Both the position numbers and the translations under genes were made by a program. DNA of 64,000 nt from Sphingomonas lutea (GTDB lineage: Bacteria; Pseudomonadota; Alphaproteobacteria; Sphingomonadales; Sphingomonadaceae), in NCBI RefSeq assembly GCF_014396785.1, contig NZ_CP060718.1:826501-890500 (forward strand), read 5' to 3'. A model generated the notes under the pieces. That model saw only the letters and a list, made by a program, of their open reading frames with translations, ran no database searches and had not been told where the DNA came from. This document shows positions 1 to 9,656 of the stretch, piece after piece. The first letter of the stretch is position 1. Each line of letters starts with the position of its first letter.

Positions 1-2
1 AC

Positions 3-1667
3 AAGTTCGCCGGCGCGTGGGGGAATCACGAAGGGTCGATGCTGCTGTGGGTGACCGTCCTCGGCCTCGCCGGCGCGGCGGTCGCCATGCTCGAACAGCG
101 GCTGAAGCAGCCGACATTGATCGCCACGCTGGGCGCGCAGGCGGCGATTGCACTCGGTTTCTACGCCTTCCTGCTGTTTTCCTCCAACCCGTTTGCGCGG
201 CTCAATCCCGCGCCGATCGAGGGCAATGGGCTGAACCCGCTGCTGCAGGACCCCGGCCTCGCCTTCCATCCGCCGACGCTCTATTTCGGCTATGTCGGCA
301 TCTCGATCGCATTTTCCTTCGCGGTGGGGGCGATGATCACGCGCGACGTCGGCCCGGCGTTCGCGCGGGCGATGCGGCCGTGGATCCTCGCCGCGTGGAT
401 CTTCCTCACGCTCGGAATCGCGGCGGGCAGCTACTGGGCTTATTATGAGCTGGGGTGGGGCGGCTGGTGGTTCTGGGACCCGGTCGAAAATGCCTCGCTC
501 ATGCCGTGGCTGGCGGCGACGGCCTTGCTCCATTCGGTGACGGTGCTGGCGACGCGCGACGGGTTGCGGGCGTGGACCGTGCTGCTCGCGGTGGTCGCCT
601 TTTCGATGTCGATGGTCGGCACCTTCCTGGTGCGGTCGGGCATCCTGACATCCGTCCATGCCTTTGCCGTCGATCCGGAGCGCGGCACCTTCATCCTTGC
701 ATTGCTGCTGATCTACATCGGCGGCGCGCTGCTGCTATTCGCGCTGCGCGCCGGGACGATCCGCGAAGGCGCAACGTTCGAACTCGTCAGTCGCGAAGGC
801 GCGCTGGTGATGAACAATTTGCTGCTGTCGGTGATCCTTGGCGTGGTGCTGGTGGGGACGCTCTACCCGATCGCCGCCGCCGCACTTGGCGTGCAATTGT
901 CGGTTGGGCCGCCGTTCTTCGACAAGACCGCAGGGCCGATTGCGCTCGTGCTCGTCGCGCTGATGGCGCTTGGGCCGCTGCTGCGCTGGCGGCGGGACGA
1001 TGCCGGCGCGGCGGTCAGGCGCGCGGCAGTGCCGATCGGCGTCAGCGCCGCGACGCTGGCCGCCTTGCTCATGCTCGCGCCCGGCATTCGCTTGCTGCCA
1101 TTGCTTGGACTGGTCTTCGCAGCGGGCGTCGCGGTGGCGAGCGTGGCGCCGCTGTGGGGCCGCAACCTCCGGCGCACGCCGCTGTTCACCTACGGCATGG
1201 TCGTCGCGCATTTCGGGATTGCCGTGGCACTGGCGGGGATGGCGTCGGACAGCGCCTTTACCAAAGAGACGCTGGTCGCCCCGCGCCCCGGCGAAACGCA
1301 TCGCGTCGGCCCGTATCGCGTGACCTTCGAGGGCGTCTTTCCAGCAGTCGGTGAAAATTGGTCGGCGCTGGAAGCGCGCCTCCGGGTCCAGCGCGGCGAC
1401 GGGGACGCTTTCATCCTGCGCCCGCAATCGCGCTTCTTTTCGAGCCCGCCGATGGTCACCAGCGAATCCAAAATTTCGACGGCGGTCGATGGCCAGCTGT
1501 ACACCGTCCTCGGCCAGCAGGACGGATCGGGCCGGTGGCAGCTGCGCTTGTGGTGGAAGCCGTTCGTCACATTGATCTGGCTGGGCGGGTTCCTCGTCGC
1601 GCTGGGCGGCGCGCTGTCGCTGATCGGGCGCGTGCGGCGGGACCGGCGCGGAGTGGTGCGGGCATGA
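3..1667 (+). CDS. ccmF: Cytochrome c maturation heme lyase CcmF, 5' end cut by window
   Basis: CcmF is the inner-membrane heme lyase subunit that transfers heme from holo-CcmE to apocytochrome c in the periplasm. The reading frame is already open at base 3 with the family motif WGNHEGSMLLW, upstream of the first ATG at 39, so the true start lies outside the window. The tryptophan-rich heme-handling WWD segment is visible as GWGGWWFWDPVENAS, followed by many hydrophobic segments and a C-terminal periplasmic part before the last membrane helix. The stop overlaps the ccmG start (ATGA at 1664-1667), which indicates translational coupling in a ccm operon. Family assignment is very secure; only the N-terminus is missing. 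Confidence 0.96.
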   Translation, partial: KFAGAWGNHEGSMLLWVTVLGLAGAAVAMLEQRLKQPTLIATLGAQAAIALGFYAFLLFSSNPFARLNPAPIEGNGLNPLLQDPGLAFHPPTLYFGYVGISIAFSFAVGAMITRDVGPAFARAMRPWILAAWIFLTLGIAAGSYWAYYELGWGGWWFWDPVENASLMPWLAATALLHSVTVLATRDGLRAWTVLLAVVAFSMSMVGTFLVRSGILTSVHAFAVDPERGTFILALLLIYIGGALLLFALRAGTIREGATFELVSREGALVMNNLLLSVILGVVLVGTLYPIAAAALGVQLSVGPPFFDKTAGPIALVLVALMALGPLLRWRRDDAGAAVRRAAVPIGVSAATLAALLMLAPGIRLLPLLGLVFAAGVAVASVAPLWGRNLRRTPLFTYGMVVAHFGIAVALAGMASDSAFTKETLVAPRPGETHRVGPYRVTFEGVFPAVGENWSALEARLRVQRGDGDAFILRPQSRFFSSPPMVTSESKISTAVDGQLYTVLGQQDGSGRWQLRLWWKPFVTLIWLGGFLVALGGALSLIGRVRRDRRGVVRA

Positions 1668-2191
1668 AGCGCGCACTTCTGTGGCTGCCCGCGGTGGCGT
1701 TCGTCGGGCTCATTGCCCTGCTTGCCAGCGGCCTGTTCACGCCCGCCGACCGGACGGTCCGTTCGGCATTGATCGGCCAGCCGCTGCCGCAATTCGCCTT
1801 GCCGCCGATCGTCGCGGGAATGCCGGGCCTGGCGAGCAGCGACTTCGGCAAGGGCGAGCCGCGGCTGATCAACGTCTTTGCCAGCTGGTGCGCGCCATGC
1901 ATCACCGAAGCGCCGGTACTGATGCAGCTTAAGCAGGCCGGCGTGAAGATCGACGGCGTCGCCGTCCGCGACACCGCGCCCGCGCTGGAGCGGTTCCTCG
2001 AGCGCAACGGCAATCCGTTCGAGCGCATCGGCAGCGACGTCAATTCGCGGCTGCAATTCGCGCTCGGGTCGTCGGGCGTGCCCGAAAGCTTCGTGATCGA
2101 CGCGCGCGGGCGGATCGCGCTGCAGCATGTCGGCGATATTAAGGCCGAAGACGTCCCGGCGATCCTCGCCGCGATCCGGGACGCAAGATGA
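1664..2191 (+). CDS. ccmG: DsbE/CcmG thiol:disulfide interchange protein
   Basis: A 175-residue membrane-anchored periplasmic thioredoxin-fold protein that reduces disulfides in the apocytochrome/CcmH heme-ligation pathway. The N-terminus (MKRALLWLPAVAFVG) is a single hydrophobic anchor. The redox motif WCAPC sits in NVFASWCAPC, and the cis-proline region appears as GVPESFVID, the usual DsbE pattern. The ATG at 1664 overlaps the ccmF stop and the stop overlaps the ccmH start, so the three genes are read as one unit. Length is normal for the family. Reductant supply from CcdA/DsbD is expected from family knowledge and is not encoded in the window. Confidence 0.95.
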   Translation: MKRALLWLPAVAFVGLIALLASGLFTPADRTVRSALIGQPLPQFALPPIVAGMPGLASSDFGKGEPRLINVFASWCAPCITEAPVLMQLKQAGVKIDGVAVRDTAPALERFLERNGNPFERIGSDVNSRLQFALGSSGVPESFVIDARGRIALQHVGDIKAEDVPAILAAIRDAR

Positions 2192-2597
2192 TGCGTGCGC
2201 TGATCATCGCCTTGACGATCTTCGGCGCGGTTCCGGCGGGGCGGAGTCGCAGTTGCCGCCGGCCGCGGACGCCGACCGCCAGCTCGCCGACCCGAAGCAG
2301 GAGGCGGATGCCAAGCGGTTGATGGAGACTTTGCGCTGCCTGGTCTGCCAGGGCCAGTCGATCGCCGACAGCGACGCGGAGATGGCGGGCGACATGCGTG
2401 CGCTGGTGCGCCAGCGGATCGCGGCGGGCGAAAGCCCGGCGCAGGTACGGCAATGGCTGATCGAACGCTACGGCGCCTATGTCACCTACGATCCGCCGAT
2501 GACGTCGAGCACCGCGCCGTTGTGGCTTGCGCCATTGGTGCTGCTGGCGATCGGCGGGCTGGTCGCTGCGCGCAGCTTCAAGCGAAGGCGCCGCTGA
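2188..2597 (+). CDS. ccmH: Cytochrome c maturation protein CcmH (apparent frameshift in signal peptide)
   Basis: CcmH is a membrane-anchored periplasmic thiol protein that presents reduced apocytochrome for heme attachment. The signature LRCLVCQGQSIADSD and a C-terminal membrane helix (LWLAPLVLLAIGGLV) are present. The start overlapping the ccmG stop (ATG 2188 or 2191) gives a good signal peptide, MMRALIIALTIFGAVPA, but that frame does not lead into the CcmH core. The core is one frame away. Adding a single G to the GGGG run at 2238-2241 joins the two as AVPAGAESQLPP and gives a protein of about 136 residues, normal for the family. I therefore read this as a one-base deletion, probably a sequence error, rather than a real pseudogene. 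Confidence 0.85.
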
Positions 2598-3238
2598 TGG
2601 GCTGGCTGTGGCTGTTCGTGATCGGCGCCGCGGCGCTGCTTGCGCTGCGCATGCTGGGCATCCGTCGCGCGTGGCTGCAGCTCAGCGCGGCGGCGTTGCT
2701 GATTGGCGGGGTCGGCTATGCGTTTCAGCATAATGCGTCGCTGGCCGGGCAGCCGGCGCAGGCGCGCGCCAAGGCAACCGGCCTCGATCCCGGACTTGTC
2801 GCTTTCCGCGCCGCGATCATGCCGGCCGATGCAGGCAATCGCGTGGCATTGAGCGCGGCGGACTTCCGGCTCGGCAATGGCGACGTGACCGGCGCGTCGC
2901 AGGTGCTGCTCGATGCCATCCGCCGGCGCCCGGACGACGCCGCCTTATGGACCCGGCTCGGCTCGGTGATCGCCGAACATGACGGGGGACAAGTTTCACC
3001 GGCTGCGCAATTTGCGTTTCGTCGGGCGGCCGCGCTGGCGCCGCAAGCGCCGGGTCCGCCCTTCTTCCTCGGCTTGGCTTTAGTGCAGAGCGGCGATCTC
3101 GCTGCGGCCAGGGAGGCATGGGCAAGGACGTTTGCACTAACGCCGGCGGTCGCCCCTTATCGTGTAGCGCTTGCCGAACGCATCGCGCTGATTGATCGCG
3201 TGCTTGCGTCGAAGGCGTCGAACAGCCCCCCGCCCTGA
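2597..3238 (+). CDS. CcmI/CycH-like TPR protein of cytochrome c maturation
   Basis: A 213-residue protein whose start (ATG 2597) overlaps the ccmH stop (TGATG). It has an N-terminal membrane helix (MGWLWLFVIGAAALLALRM), a second hydrophobic stretch (LQLSAAALLIGGVGYAF), and then a soluble region rich in TPR-like helices with repeated alanine/leucine spacing (VALSAADFRLGNGDVTGAS, AAQFAFRRAAALAP). Proteins in this position chaperone apocytochrome c for the CcmF/CcmH ligation complex. The hallmark CcmI N-terminal sequence is not obvious, so the name rests on operon position plus topology and TPR content. It ends the operon; 82 bases separate it from the receptor gene. Confidence 0.8.
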   Translation: MGWLWLFVIGAAALLALRMLGIRRAWLQLSAAALLIGGVGYAFQHNASLAGQPAQARAKATGLDPGLVAFRAAIMPADAGNRVALSAADFRLGNGDVTGASQVLLDAIRRRPDDAALWTRLGSVIAEHDGGQVSPAAQFAFRRAAALAPQAPGPPFFLGLALVQSGDLAAAREAWARTFALTPAVAPYRVALAERIALIDRVLASKASNSPPP

Positions 3239-3320
3239 TCGTCAACTCGGCGCTATCGATGATGCCGCAAACCCAATTTGCTGATATGGGTCAAGCCGGT
3301 GGCGGCGTGAGCGGGGTCGA

Positions 3321-6300
3321 ATGGCGGCGATCCGGTCTTTGGCTCTTGTGGTTGGCTTCAGCTGCTCGGTCGTTGCCTTTGCGCAGCCGAGGCCATCCAA
3401 CGCGCCGCCCGACACGCTGGCGGATTCATCGCAAGCGGCGATCGTCATTACCGGCACCCGGATCCAGACTCCCAATCGCCGAAGCGCAAGTCCGGTCGAA
3501 TCCGTCCGGCCTGAGGACTTTACGCTGACCGGCGTCGCGAATGTCGAGCAGACGCTTAACCAACTTCCGCAGATTGCGCCGAGCTACACTTCCACGTCGA
3601 ACAATCCCGGCACGGGTGCCGCGACGCTCGACCTTCGCGGTCTGGGGAGCGTGCGGACGCTGGTCCTGGTCAACGGGCGGCGGTGGATCGCGAATGATGC
3701 GGGCAACATCCCGGAGGTTGACGTAAACACCATCCCCGCCTCGCTGATCGACCGCGTGGATATCGTCACGGGCGGCGCCTCGGCGGTTTATGGGTCGGAT
3801 GCCGTTACCGGCGTGATCAATTTTGTCCTCAGGCAAAACCTTCGCGGCCTGCACATCGATGCGCGCAACAATCTTACCGAACGCGGCGACGGTCGCGTCA
3901 GCAGCGCTGATCTCAGCTACGGGCTCGACATCTTCCGGGGCCGGGGAAACCTGCTTGTCTCCGTCGGGATGCTGGATCAACAGCCGCTCACCCAAGCCGC
4001 ACGCGCCTATACGCGTGACGCGCTTGGCGACGGATGCGTCATTCCGGGGACAGAGGGCGAAACGGGCGCCAGCACGCCCGCGCCCAATCCGGACCTGACG
4101 TGCGACGATCCGGACGAAGAACTTGGCTATATCGCGGGTGGCAGCACCTTCATTCCCGAAGGGTTAATCCAGGGCGGCGGCAACACGTTCCTACCCGGGA
4201 GCGGCAATCAATTGATCGCGATTCCGCGCGCAAGGTTTACGCAAGCAGGCGGCATCGCGCGATACAACAATGACACCGACGCCTATAATTTCGCGGCCGA
4301 CAATTATCTGCAGGTCCCGCTTCGCCGCTATAGCGCCAACATCTTGGGACGGGTGCGGCTTACCGACCATTTCGAGCCCTACACCGAGCTCAGCGTCATC
4401 CAAACGAAAAGTCCGCAACAGCTGGCGCCCGCGGCCGCTGCCTTGGGCACAGGCGGCGGCACCGTGCCGCGGGTGCGCATCAACCTGGACAACCCATTCT
4501 TGTCCGCGCAGGCGCGGCAGGCGCTGAATACCAGCTTCGGCGTGGATGCGCAGGGCCGCCGGGGCTTCCTCGGCAGCAATGCGGCAGGCTTCACGGTCAA
4601 TCCTGCCTACACGGGGGATGCCGACGGAATCGTCCAGCTACCCGGCCAGTTTCGGTCCCGACTGACTGGGCTTGGGCCGCGGCAGACGGTCAATGAACGC
4701 CGCGCGTATCGAATCCTGGTGGGCGCGCGCGGGAAGCTTTCGAATGGGCCGTTCGATTACGATTTCTATTTCAGCTCGAGCGATGTCGAGCATGCAAAGC
4801 CGCTGGTGAACAGCGCATCGGCGCGTCGCCTGCAGCAGGCGTTGCTCACGCGCGATGGCGTGACTTGCATCGACCCCAGCAACGGATGCGTACCGGTCAA
4901 TATCTTTGGCGTCCAAGAGATCGGCGCTGCGGCCGCCGACTTCATCCGCGCCAATCCATTTGAAAATACGCGCGTCAAAGAGAAGATCGTGGAGGGCGTG
5001 GTGCGCGGATCCGCAGCACAATTGCCCGCCGGCGACCTGCGCATTGCCGTCGGCGGTCACTGGCGCCAGACGTCGTTCGCTTACCAACCCGACCGGACCT
5101 TGTCCGACGGCGACAACCTGGGGTTTCAGCCTTCGGTCGGGTCGGCTGGACGGACGCGCGTGGTCGAGCTGTTCGGCGAGGCCCTCGTCCCGTTGCTCAG
5201 CGACAGGCCGTTTGCGCGCGAACTCGCTCTGGAACCGGGCTTCCGTGTGTCGCACTACAATATCGTCGGCAACGTCTGGACCTGGAAGGCAATGGCCTAT
5301 TGGTCGCCGTTTGCCGCGCTGCGCTTTCGCGGCGGGATGCAGAAAGCCGTCCGCGCGCCTAACGTGCGCGAGTTGTTCGAGGAAGAAAGCTCGGCGTTCG
5401 GCGGAGTCCGCGATCCATGCGCGCCCGCCAACGAATTGATCGCCAATCCCGATTTTGCGGCCGCTTGCGCGCGCAACGGCGCTGTCGACCTGCCGCTTGG
5501 CGTGCGCGACTTCTTCCCGCTTGAGAATACGCGGGGTTCAACCAACCTCAAGCCGGAGGCCGCCAGAACCCTGACGCTCGGCGTGGTCGCGCGCCCGTTC
5601 CGCAATCTGACGATCACCGCCGACTATTACGATATCCGCATCCGCGACGCGATCGGCATCTTCGGGGGCGGCGCCCAATCGACCGTTTTCGGTTGCATTT
5701 TCGGCGGCGGCGATCCCGCCGATCCGCTGTGCCGGGCGTTCGAGCGCGACCAGAGCGGCGAGATCATTTCAATCGATCTGCCGACTGCGAACCTGGCGCG
5801 AATCACGACGCGTGGGGTTGACTGGCAAGCGGCCTACCGAGTCCCGCTGCTGACCGGCGACCTGTCCTTGAACCTTTCGGGCACGCGGTTGCTGTCATCC
5901 ACGATTCGGCCCAATCCCGAGATCGCTCCGTTCGAATGCGCCGGCGACTTCGGCGGCGTCTGCGGCGGCACCGACGCCGGTTCCGCGGCGCCCTAGTGGC
6001 GGCTGTTCAATCGCCTGGCCTGGGCCAAGAGTCCGCTGACCCTGTCGCTCCGTCACCGCTATTTCTCGTCGATGCGCAACGGGCGGTTCGAAGCGCGCGA
6101 AAAGCTTGGCTTCACGACTCCCACCGATATCCCGCGCGTGCAGTGAAGCTCGAATCGCGCCATTATTTCGACGCCGCCGCGACCTTTGCGATCAAGGGCC
6201 GCTTCGATTTCACGCTGGGCGTCAACAATCTGACCAAACGGAGGCCTTCGTTGCTGGGCGCCGATCAGATCCAGGCGAACACGCAGCCTTCACTCTACGA

Positions 6301-6355
6301 CGTTCTTGGCCGCCGTTTCTTCGTCACGCTCAGCGCAAAGTTGACGCGGCCCTAG
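3321..6355 (+). pseudogene. TonB-dependent outer-membrane receptor, interrupted by amber codon and frameshift
   Basis: An outer-membrane active transporter of the OAR/TonB-dependent receptor type. It has a signal peptide (MAAIRSLALVVGFSCSVVAFA), a TonB-box-like AIVITGTRI, a plug domain with LVLVNGRRW and IDRVDIVTGGASAVYGSDA, and a long barrel. Translation stops at the TAG at 5994-5996, but the same frame continues as WRLFNRLAWAKSPLTLSL and on to a second block near 6140. There one missing base moves the frame to VKLESRHYFDAAATF and the canonical barrel end, GVNNLTKRRP...RRFFVTLSAKL. Reading the amber as a sense codon and adding one base gives about 1,011 residues, a normal size. It is either a decaying receptor or two sequence errors. 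The substrate cannot be told; xylan, peptide or siderophore types share this plug. Confidence 0.85.
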
Positions 6356-8583
6356 TCCAGCCGGATCGGTCCGAGCTCGGCCCGCTCCTTGCGGATATGG
6401 CCGAGGATCTGCTGGCGGATCGCCTCGAACCGCGGATTGGACTTGAGCTCGGCCAGCGCGGGATCTTCGGCGAGGTCCATTGGCAGCATCGGCAGTTCGG
6501 GCAGCCAGTTCCGGCGCACGGCATCGCCGAGCAATTTGACGGCTTCGTTTGCGTTGCCTCTTGCGGCGTGAATGCGAGCAAGCTGGACCTTTCCGGCCAT
6601 CGTCGATCCGTTTTGTTCGGTCGCTCGCGCCAGCGCCAAGTCGAGCAGGCGTTCGGCCTCGGCGGGGTCACCTGAGCGCTGAAGCGCGATCGCGAGGCTC
6701 GGCGCGACATCGAGGAAGTGGCCCGAGCTTACTTGCCCTTCGAACTCCTCCGGCGATTTCGCCACGGCGCGATAGAGCTCGACGACCTTGGCCTCGCGAT
6801 GATTGTAGATATAAACCCGGGTGCCGATGATCGGCAGCATCTGGAAGCTCCAATATTGCCTTGGCCCCATGCGCGCCTCGATCATCTCGAGGGCCTTGGG
6901 ATCGTTGCGTCGCAAATACGGGACGAATTCGGTGGCTGGTTCCTGAATCTTGTCGGCCGCGTCGTACAAACCCAGCTTCATCAATGCTCCCCAGAGGAAG
7001 CCGCCGATGAGGCGTCGTTGCTGCGGCGTGGCTTGGCGATAACGATTCAGGCTGACCGTAATCGCTCCGGAAAGGTCGCCCAGGTTTTCCAGATGATAAG
7101 CCTCGATCGCGGCCGTCATGGTGGGGTCGCCCTGCGCGCGCACCCGCGCCAGCTCCCCTTCCATCGCCTTGATGTCGCCGGTGTCGCGCAGCAAATTGAA
7201 CTTGTTGAGGATCGCCGGCCACCATAACGGCTCGATCTCCGCGACCCTTGAATAGAGCCGCAATTTCTCCGCGGCCTGCGTGCTGTTGTCGAGGCTGTTG
7301 GCGAGCCAATTGATCGCTTCGTAGTCGTTGGGATCGAGCGCAAGCGCCCGGCGCAGGGCTGCCTGCGCAACCGGCCCCTTCTGCAGGATGAATCCGAGCG
7401 CGGCGTGACCAGCGGCGAGATTGGGCGCAAGTGCGATCGCCCGGCGCGCATTGGCTTCGGCGCTTCCCTTGTCGGACGACACCACGCTTCCAAAAGCCTT
7501 GCTGACCGCCAGGGTCGCCCAGCCGGGGGCGAAGTTCGGGTCCATGCGCACGACCTGCTCAAGCTGGCGTTTCGCCTCGTCGTACGTGCCCATCTCGCGC
7601 CTGCGGATCTTGGCGCGGGCGTCGCTGTAAAGGGCGTAGACTTCGCCCGAAGTGGCAATGTTCTCGGGCTTGATTCCGCCGCGCTCCGCCAGCCGGCCGC
7701 GGATGTGGCCTTCGATTTCCCCGGCGATCTCGGACTGCAGGGCGAAGACGTCGTCGAGTTTGCGATCGAAGGACTTGTTCCACACTTCGGCGCCGTCTTC
7801 GGTGCGGACCAAATTGGCGTTGACGCGGACACGGTCACCAACCGAGCGCACACTCGCCTCGACAAGGTAGTCGGCCAGCTTCCTCGCCGTCTCACCGCCT
7901 TTTTCGGCAATTTCCTCGGCGGTGTTGGGCCCCAGCACAAGGAGTTGCGGGTTGCGGCCGAGGGCCTGGCGCGTGTCCTCCCAGATCCCCGAGACCAAGC
8001 TGGCATCGCGCTGATCCAGGCTTTCAAAAGGAAGCACTGCAAGAACCGGCCGTTTCTCGTCATCCCCGTTACGCAACAGAAAGAACCCAACCACGGCCGC
8101 AACCAGAAAGACGACAGCCGCAGCGGCGAGCCAACGCGTATTGAACCGGTCGCGCCAGCCGAAATTGGGCGGTATCGATGCCGCTTGCTCCTCTCCGGAA
8201 ACCAGCGCGTCGACGCTTCCCAAAAGTTTGGCCCAGCCGGCATGCCGGGTGCTGCCGTGCCAACCCCTGAGGTCGGCGCACTGGATCTGATTGAAGGGCA
8301 GGGGAGGCATGTTGCCGTCGACCTGCGCCTGGGCAAGCTTATTGTTATTGCGGGCGTAATCAGCCTCTGCCCGGACCCATTGTGAGGCCGCCGCCGCGGT
8401 CGACCACAGCACGACGACCGCCTTGGCGTCGCGCAAATGCTGCTCGATAATTTCGCTGTAGGCCTTGTGCGCCGGGAGATCGGCATCCCACCAAACGCTA
8501 TACCCCTTGTCGGTCAACGCCTTTGCGACTTTTCGGGCGACCGCTTGGTCGGCGCGCGCATAGGAGATGAAGACGTCGCCCAT
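6352..8583 (-). CDS. TIR domain - membrane helix - TolB-like domain - TPR protein
   Basis: A 743-residue protein in three parts. Residues 1-125 form a TIR domain (MGDVFISYARADQ, GYSVWWDADLP, AKAVVVLWSTAAAASQWV). Residues 151-170 form a single membrane helix preceded by arginines (DRFNTR), which predicts a cytoplasmic TIR and periplasmic C-terminus. Residues 178-310 resemble the TolB-like module found next to adenylate cyclase domains (RPVLAVLPFESL, GDRVRVNANLVRTEDGAEVW), and the rest is TPR repeats. ATG 8583 is chosen over the longer upstream frame because the TIR domain begins there and AAGGAGG lies upstream, inside the end of the PrsW gene 8 bases away. TIR domains in bacteria can be NAD hydrolases or signalling adaptors. 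E44 and E47 are candidate catalytic glutamates, but I cannot align them with certainty. The stop shares bases with the receptor stop. Confidence 0.85.
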   Translation of the reverse strand: MGDVFISYARADQAVARKVAKALTDKGYSVWWDADLPAHKAYSEIIEQHLRDAKAVVVLWSTAAAASQWVRAEADYARNNNKLAQAQVDGNMPPLPFNQIQCADLRGWHGSTRHAGWAKLLGSVDALVSGEEQAASIPPNFGWRDRFNTRWLAAAAVVFLVAAVVGFFLLRNGDDEKRPVLAVLPFESLDQRDASLVSGIWEDTRQALGRNPQLLVLGPNTAEEIAEKGGETARKLADYLVEASVRSVGDRVRVNANLVRTEDGAEVWNKSFDRKLDDVFALQSEIAGEIEGHIRGRLAERGGIKPENIATSGEVYALYSDARAKIRRREMGTYDEAKRQLEQVVRMDPNFAPGWATLAVSKAFGSVVSSDKGSAEANARRAIALAPNLAAGHAALGFILQKGPVAQAALRRALALDPNDYEAINWLANSLDNSTQAAEKLRLYSRVAEIEPLWWPAILNKFNLLRDTGDIKAMEGELARVRAQGDPTMTAAIEAYHLENLGDLSGAITVSLNRYRQATPQQRRLIGGFLWGALMKLGLYDAADKIQEPATEFVPYLRRNDPKALEMIEARMGPRQYWSFQMLPIIGTRVYIYNHREAKVVELYRAVAKSPEEFEGQVSSGHFLDVAPSLAIALQRSGDPAEAERLLDLALARATEQNGSTMAGKVQLARIHAARGNANEAVKLLGDAVRRNWLPELPMLPMDLAEDPALAELKSNPRFEAIRQQILGHIRKERAELGPIRLD

Positions 8584-8591
8584 GACGCGGG

Positions 8592-9644
8592 CTACTCCTC
8601 CTTCGCAATGCGCTGCTTGAGCTCGCGCAGCTCCCAATAGTCGTTGCGGCTGAAAGGCAGCATGCGCTTCACCGCGCCGAAAATGTCGTCGCCGAGCGAG
8701 GCTTGAAGCGCGGCGAGCTCGGCAAAGGCCGCATCGATGGCGGCGCGGTCGAAAGCGGCGTCGCCGGCGGCTTCTTCCAGCAAGGTCTCCTCGGCCTGCA
8801 CGACCAGCCACGCCAGCACTTCCCAATAGCGCCGTACCTGGGCATCGAATGGGGGCTGGAGCGAGCGGGCGAAGGTGGCGACGCGTTGGCCCGCCGATGA
8901 TGGCGGCCAGCCGCCGTCGTGAAGCGCCTGATATTCGGTCTGATGCTGCTTCTTCTCTTTTTCCAGCCAGCTGTGCGCCTCGGCCGTGCCGAACGTGAAG
9001 ATGGCAACCACGGCCAGGGGCGCGAACATCGCTGCGCCGAGCATTGCGAGCAGCGGCTGATCGGGAAATTGATTGAACAGCATGTGCAGGCCGCCGGCTG
9101 CGAGATAGCCGGGCACGAACCACAGCAGGTTGAAGTTGAATTCGCCCGCCGCCTCACGCGTCTCGCGCTCGGCAAGTTCGTGCGCCGTGGCGGCCAGAAT
9201 GGCGAGCGTCGTTCCATGCATGACGGCGGTCCCGAGCCCGCGCACAAGCCAGGTGCTGGCGCCGAATTCGGACAAGCGGACGAGGTAGATCATATTCTCG
9301 AGCACCGAGAAGCCCGCGCCAACGGCGAAGCCCGACAGCACCGCGTCCAGCTTGAAGCCGATGCGGTTGAAACGGAACAGCGTTACGATGACGGCGCCCT
9401 TGATGAATTCCTCGATCCACGGCGCGTAGAAGCGGCTGTAATTGGAAAAGCCGATCGGCAGCGTGTCGAGCAAGCGGCCGCTCACCGGATAAGATGCGAC
9501 AGCCGCCAATGCCCCTAGAAACAGAAGGAGCAGGATTTCCCTGAGGCTCATCAGCTTGAACGCGTCAAAGCTGACGAAGATCGCGAGGAGGATGAGGACG
9601 GGCACCAGGGCCAGCGCCCAATGGGAGACCTCTAGCGCGAACAT
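8592..9644 (-). CDS. PrsW-type intramembrane protease (glutamic type)
   Basis: A 350-residue polytopic membrane protein. The conserved PrsW-family signatures are all visible: EEFIK at residues 78-82, GFSVLEN at 111-117 with the second conserved glutamate, and MHG at 142-144, each within hydrophobic segments. A soluble C-terminal tail of roughly 130 residues follows the last helices. In Bacillus subtilis PrsW performs the first cut of the anti-sigma factor RsiW; the family as a whole cleaves substrates in the membrane. It sits 12 bases downstream of the metalloprotease gene and 8 bases upstream of the TIR gene on the same strand, so co-transcription is likely. No recognisable sigma/anti-sigma pair is in the window, so its substrate is unknown. 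Confidence 0.88.
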   Translation of the reverse strand: MFALEVSHWALALVPVLILLAIFVSFDAFKLMSLREILLLLFLGALAAVASYPVSGRLLDTLPIGFSNYSRFYAPWIEEFIKGAVIVTLFRFNRIGFKLDAVLSGFAVGAGFSVLENMIYLVRLSEFGASTWLVRGLGTAVMHGTTLAILAATAHELAERETREAAGEFNFNLLWFVPGYLAAGGLHMLFNQFPDQPLLAMLGAAMFAPLAVVAIFTFGTAEAHSWLEKEKKQHQTEYQALHDGGWPPSSAGQRVATFARSLQPPFDAQVRRYWEVLAWLVVQAEETLLEEAAGDAAFDRAAIDAAFAELAALQASLGDDIFGAVKRMLPFSRNDYWELRELKQRIAKEE

Positions 9645-9656
9645 GACGCGATTAGA

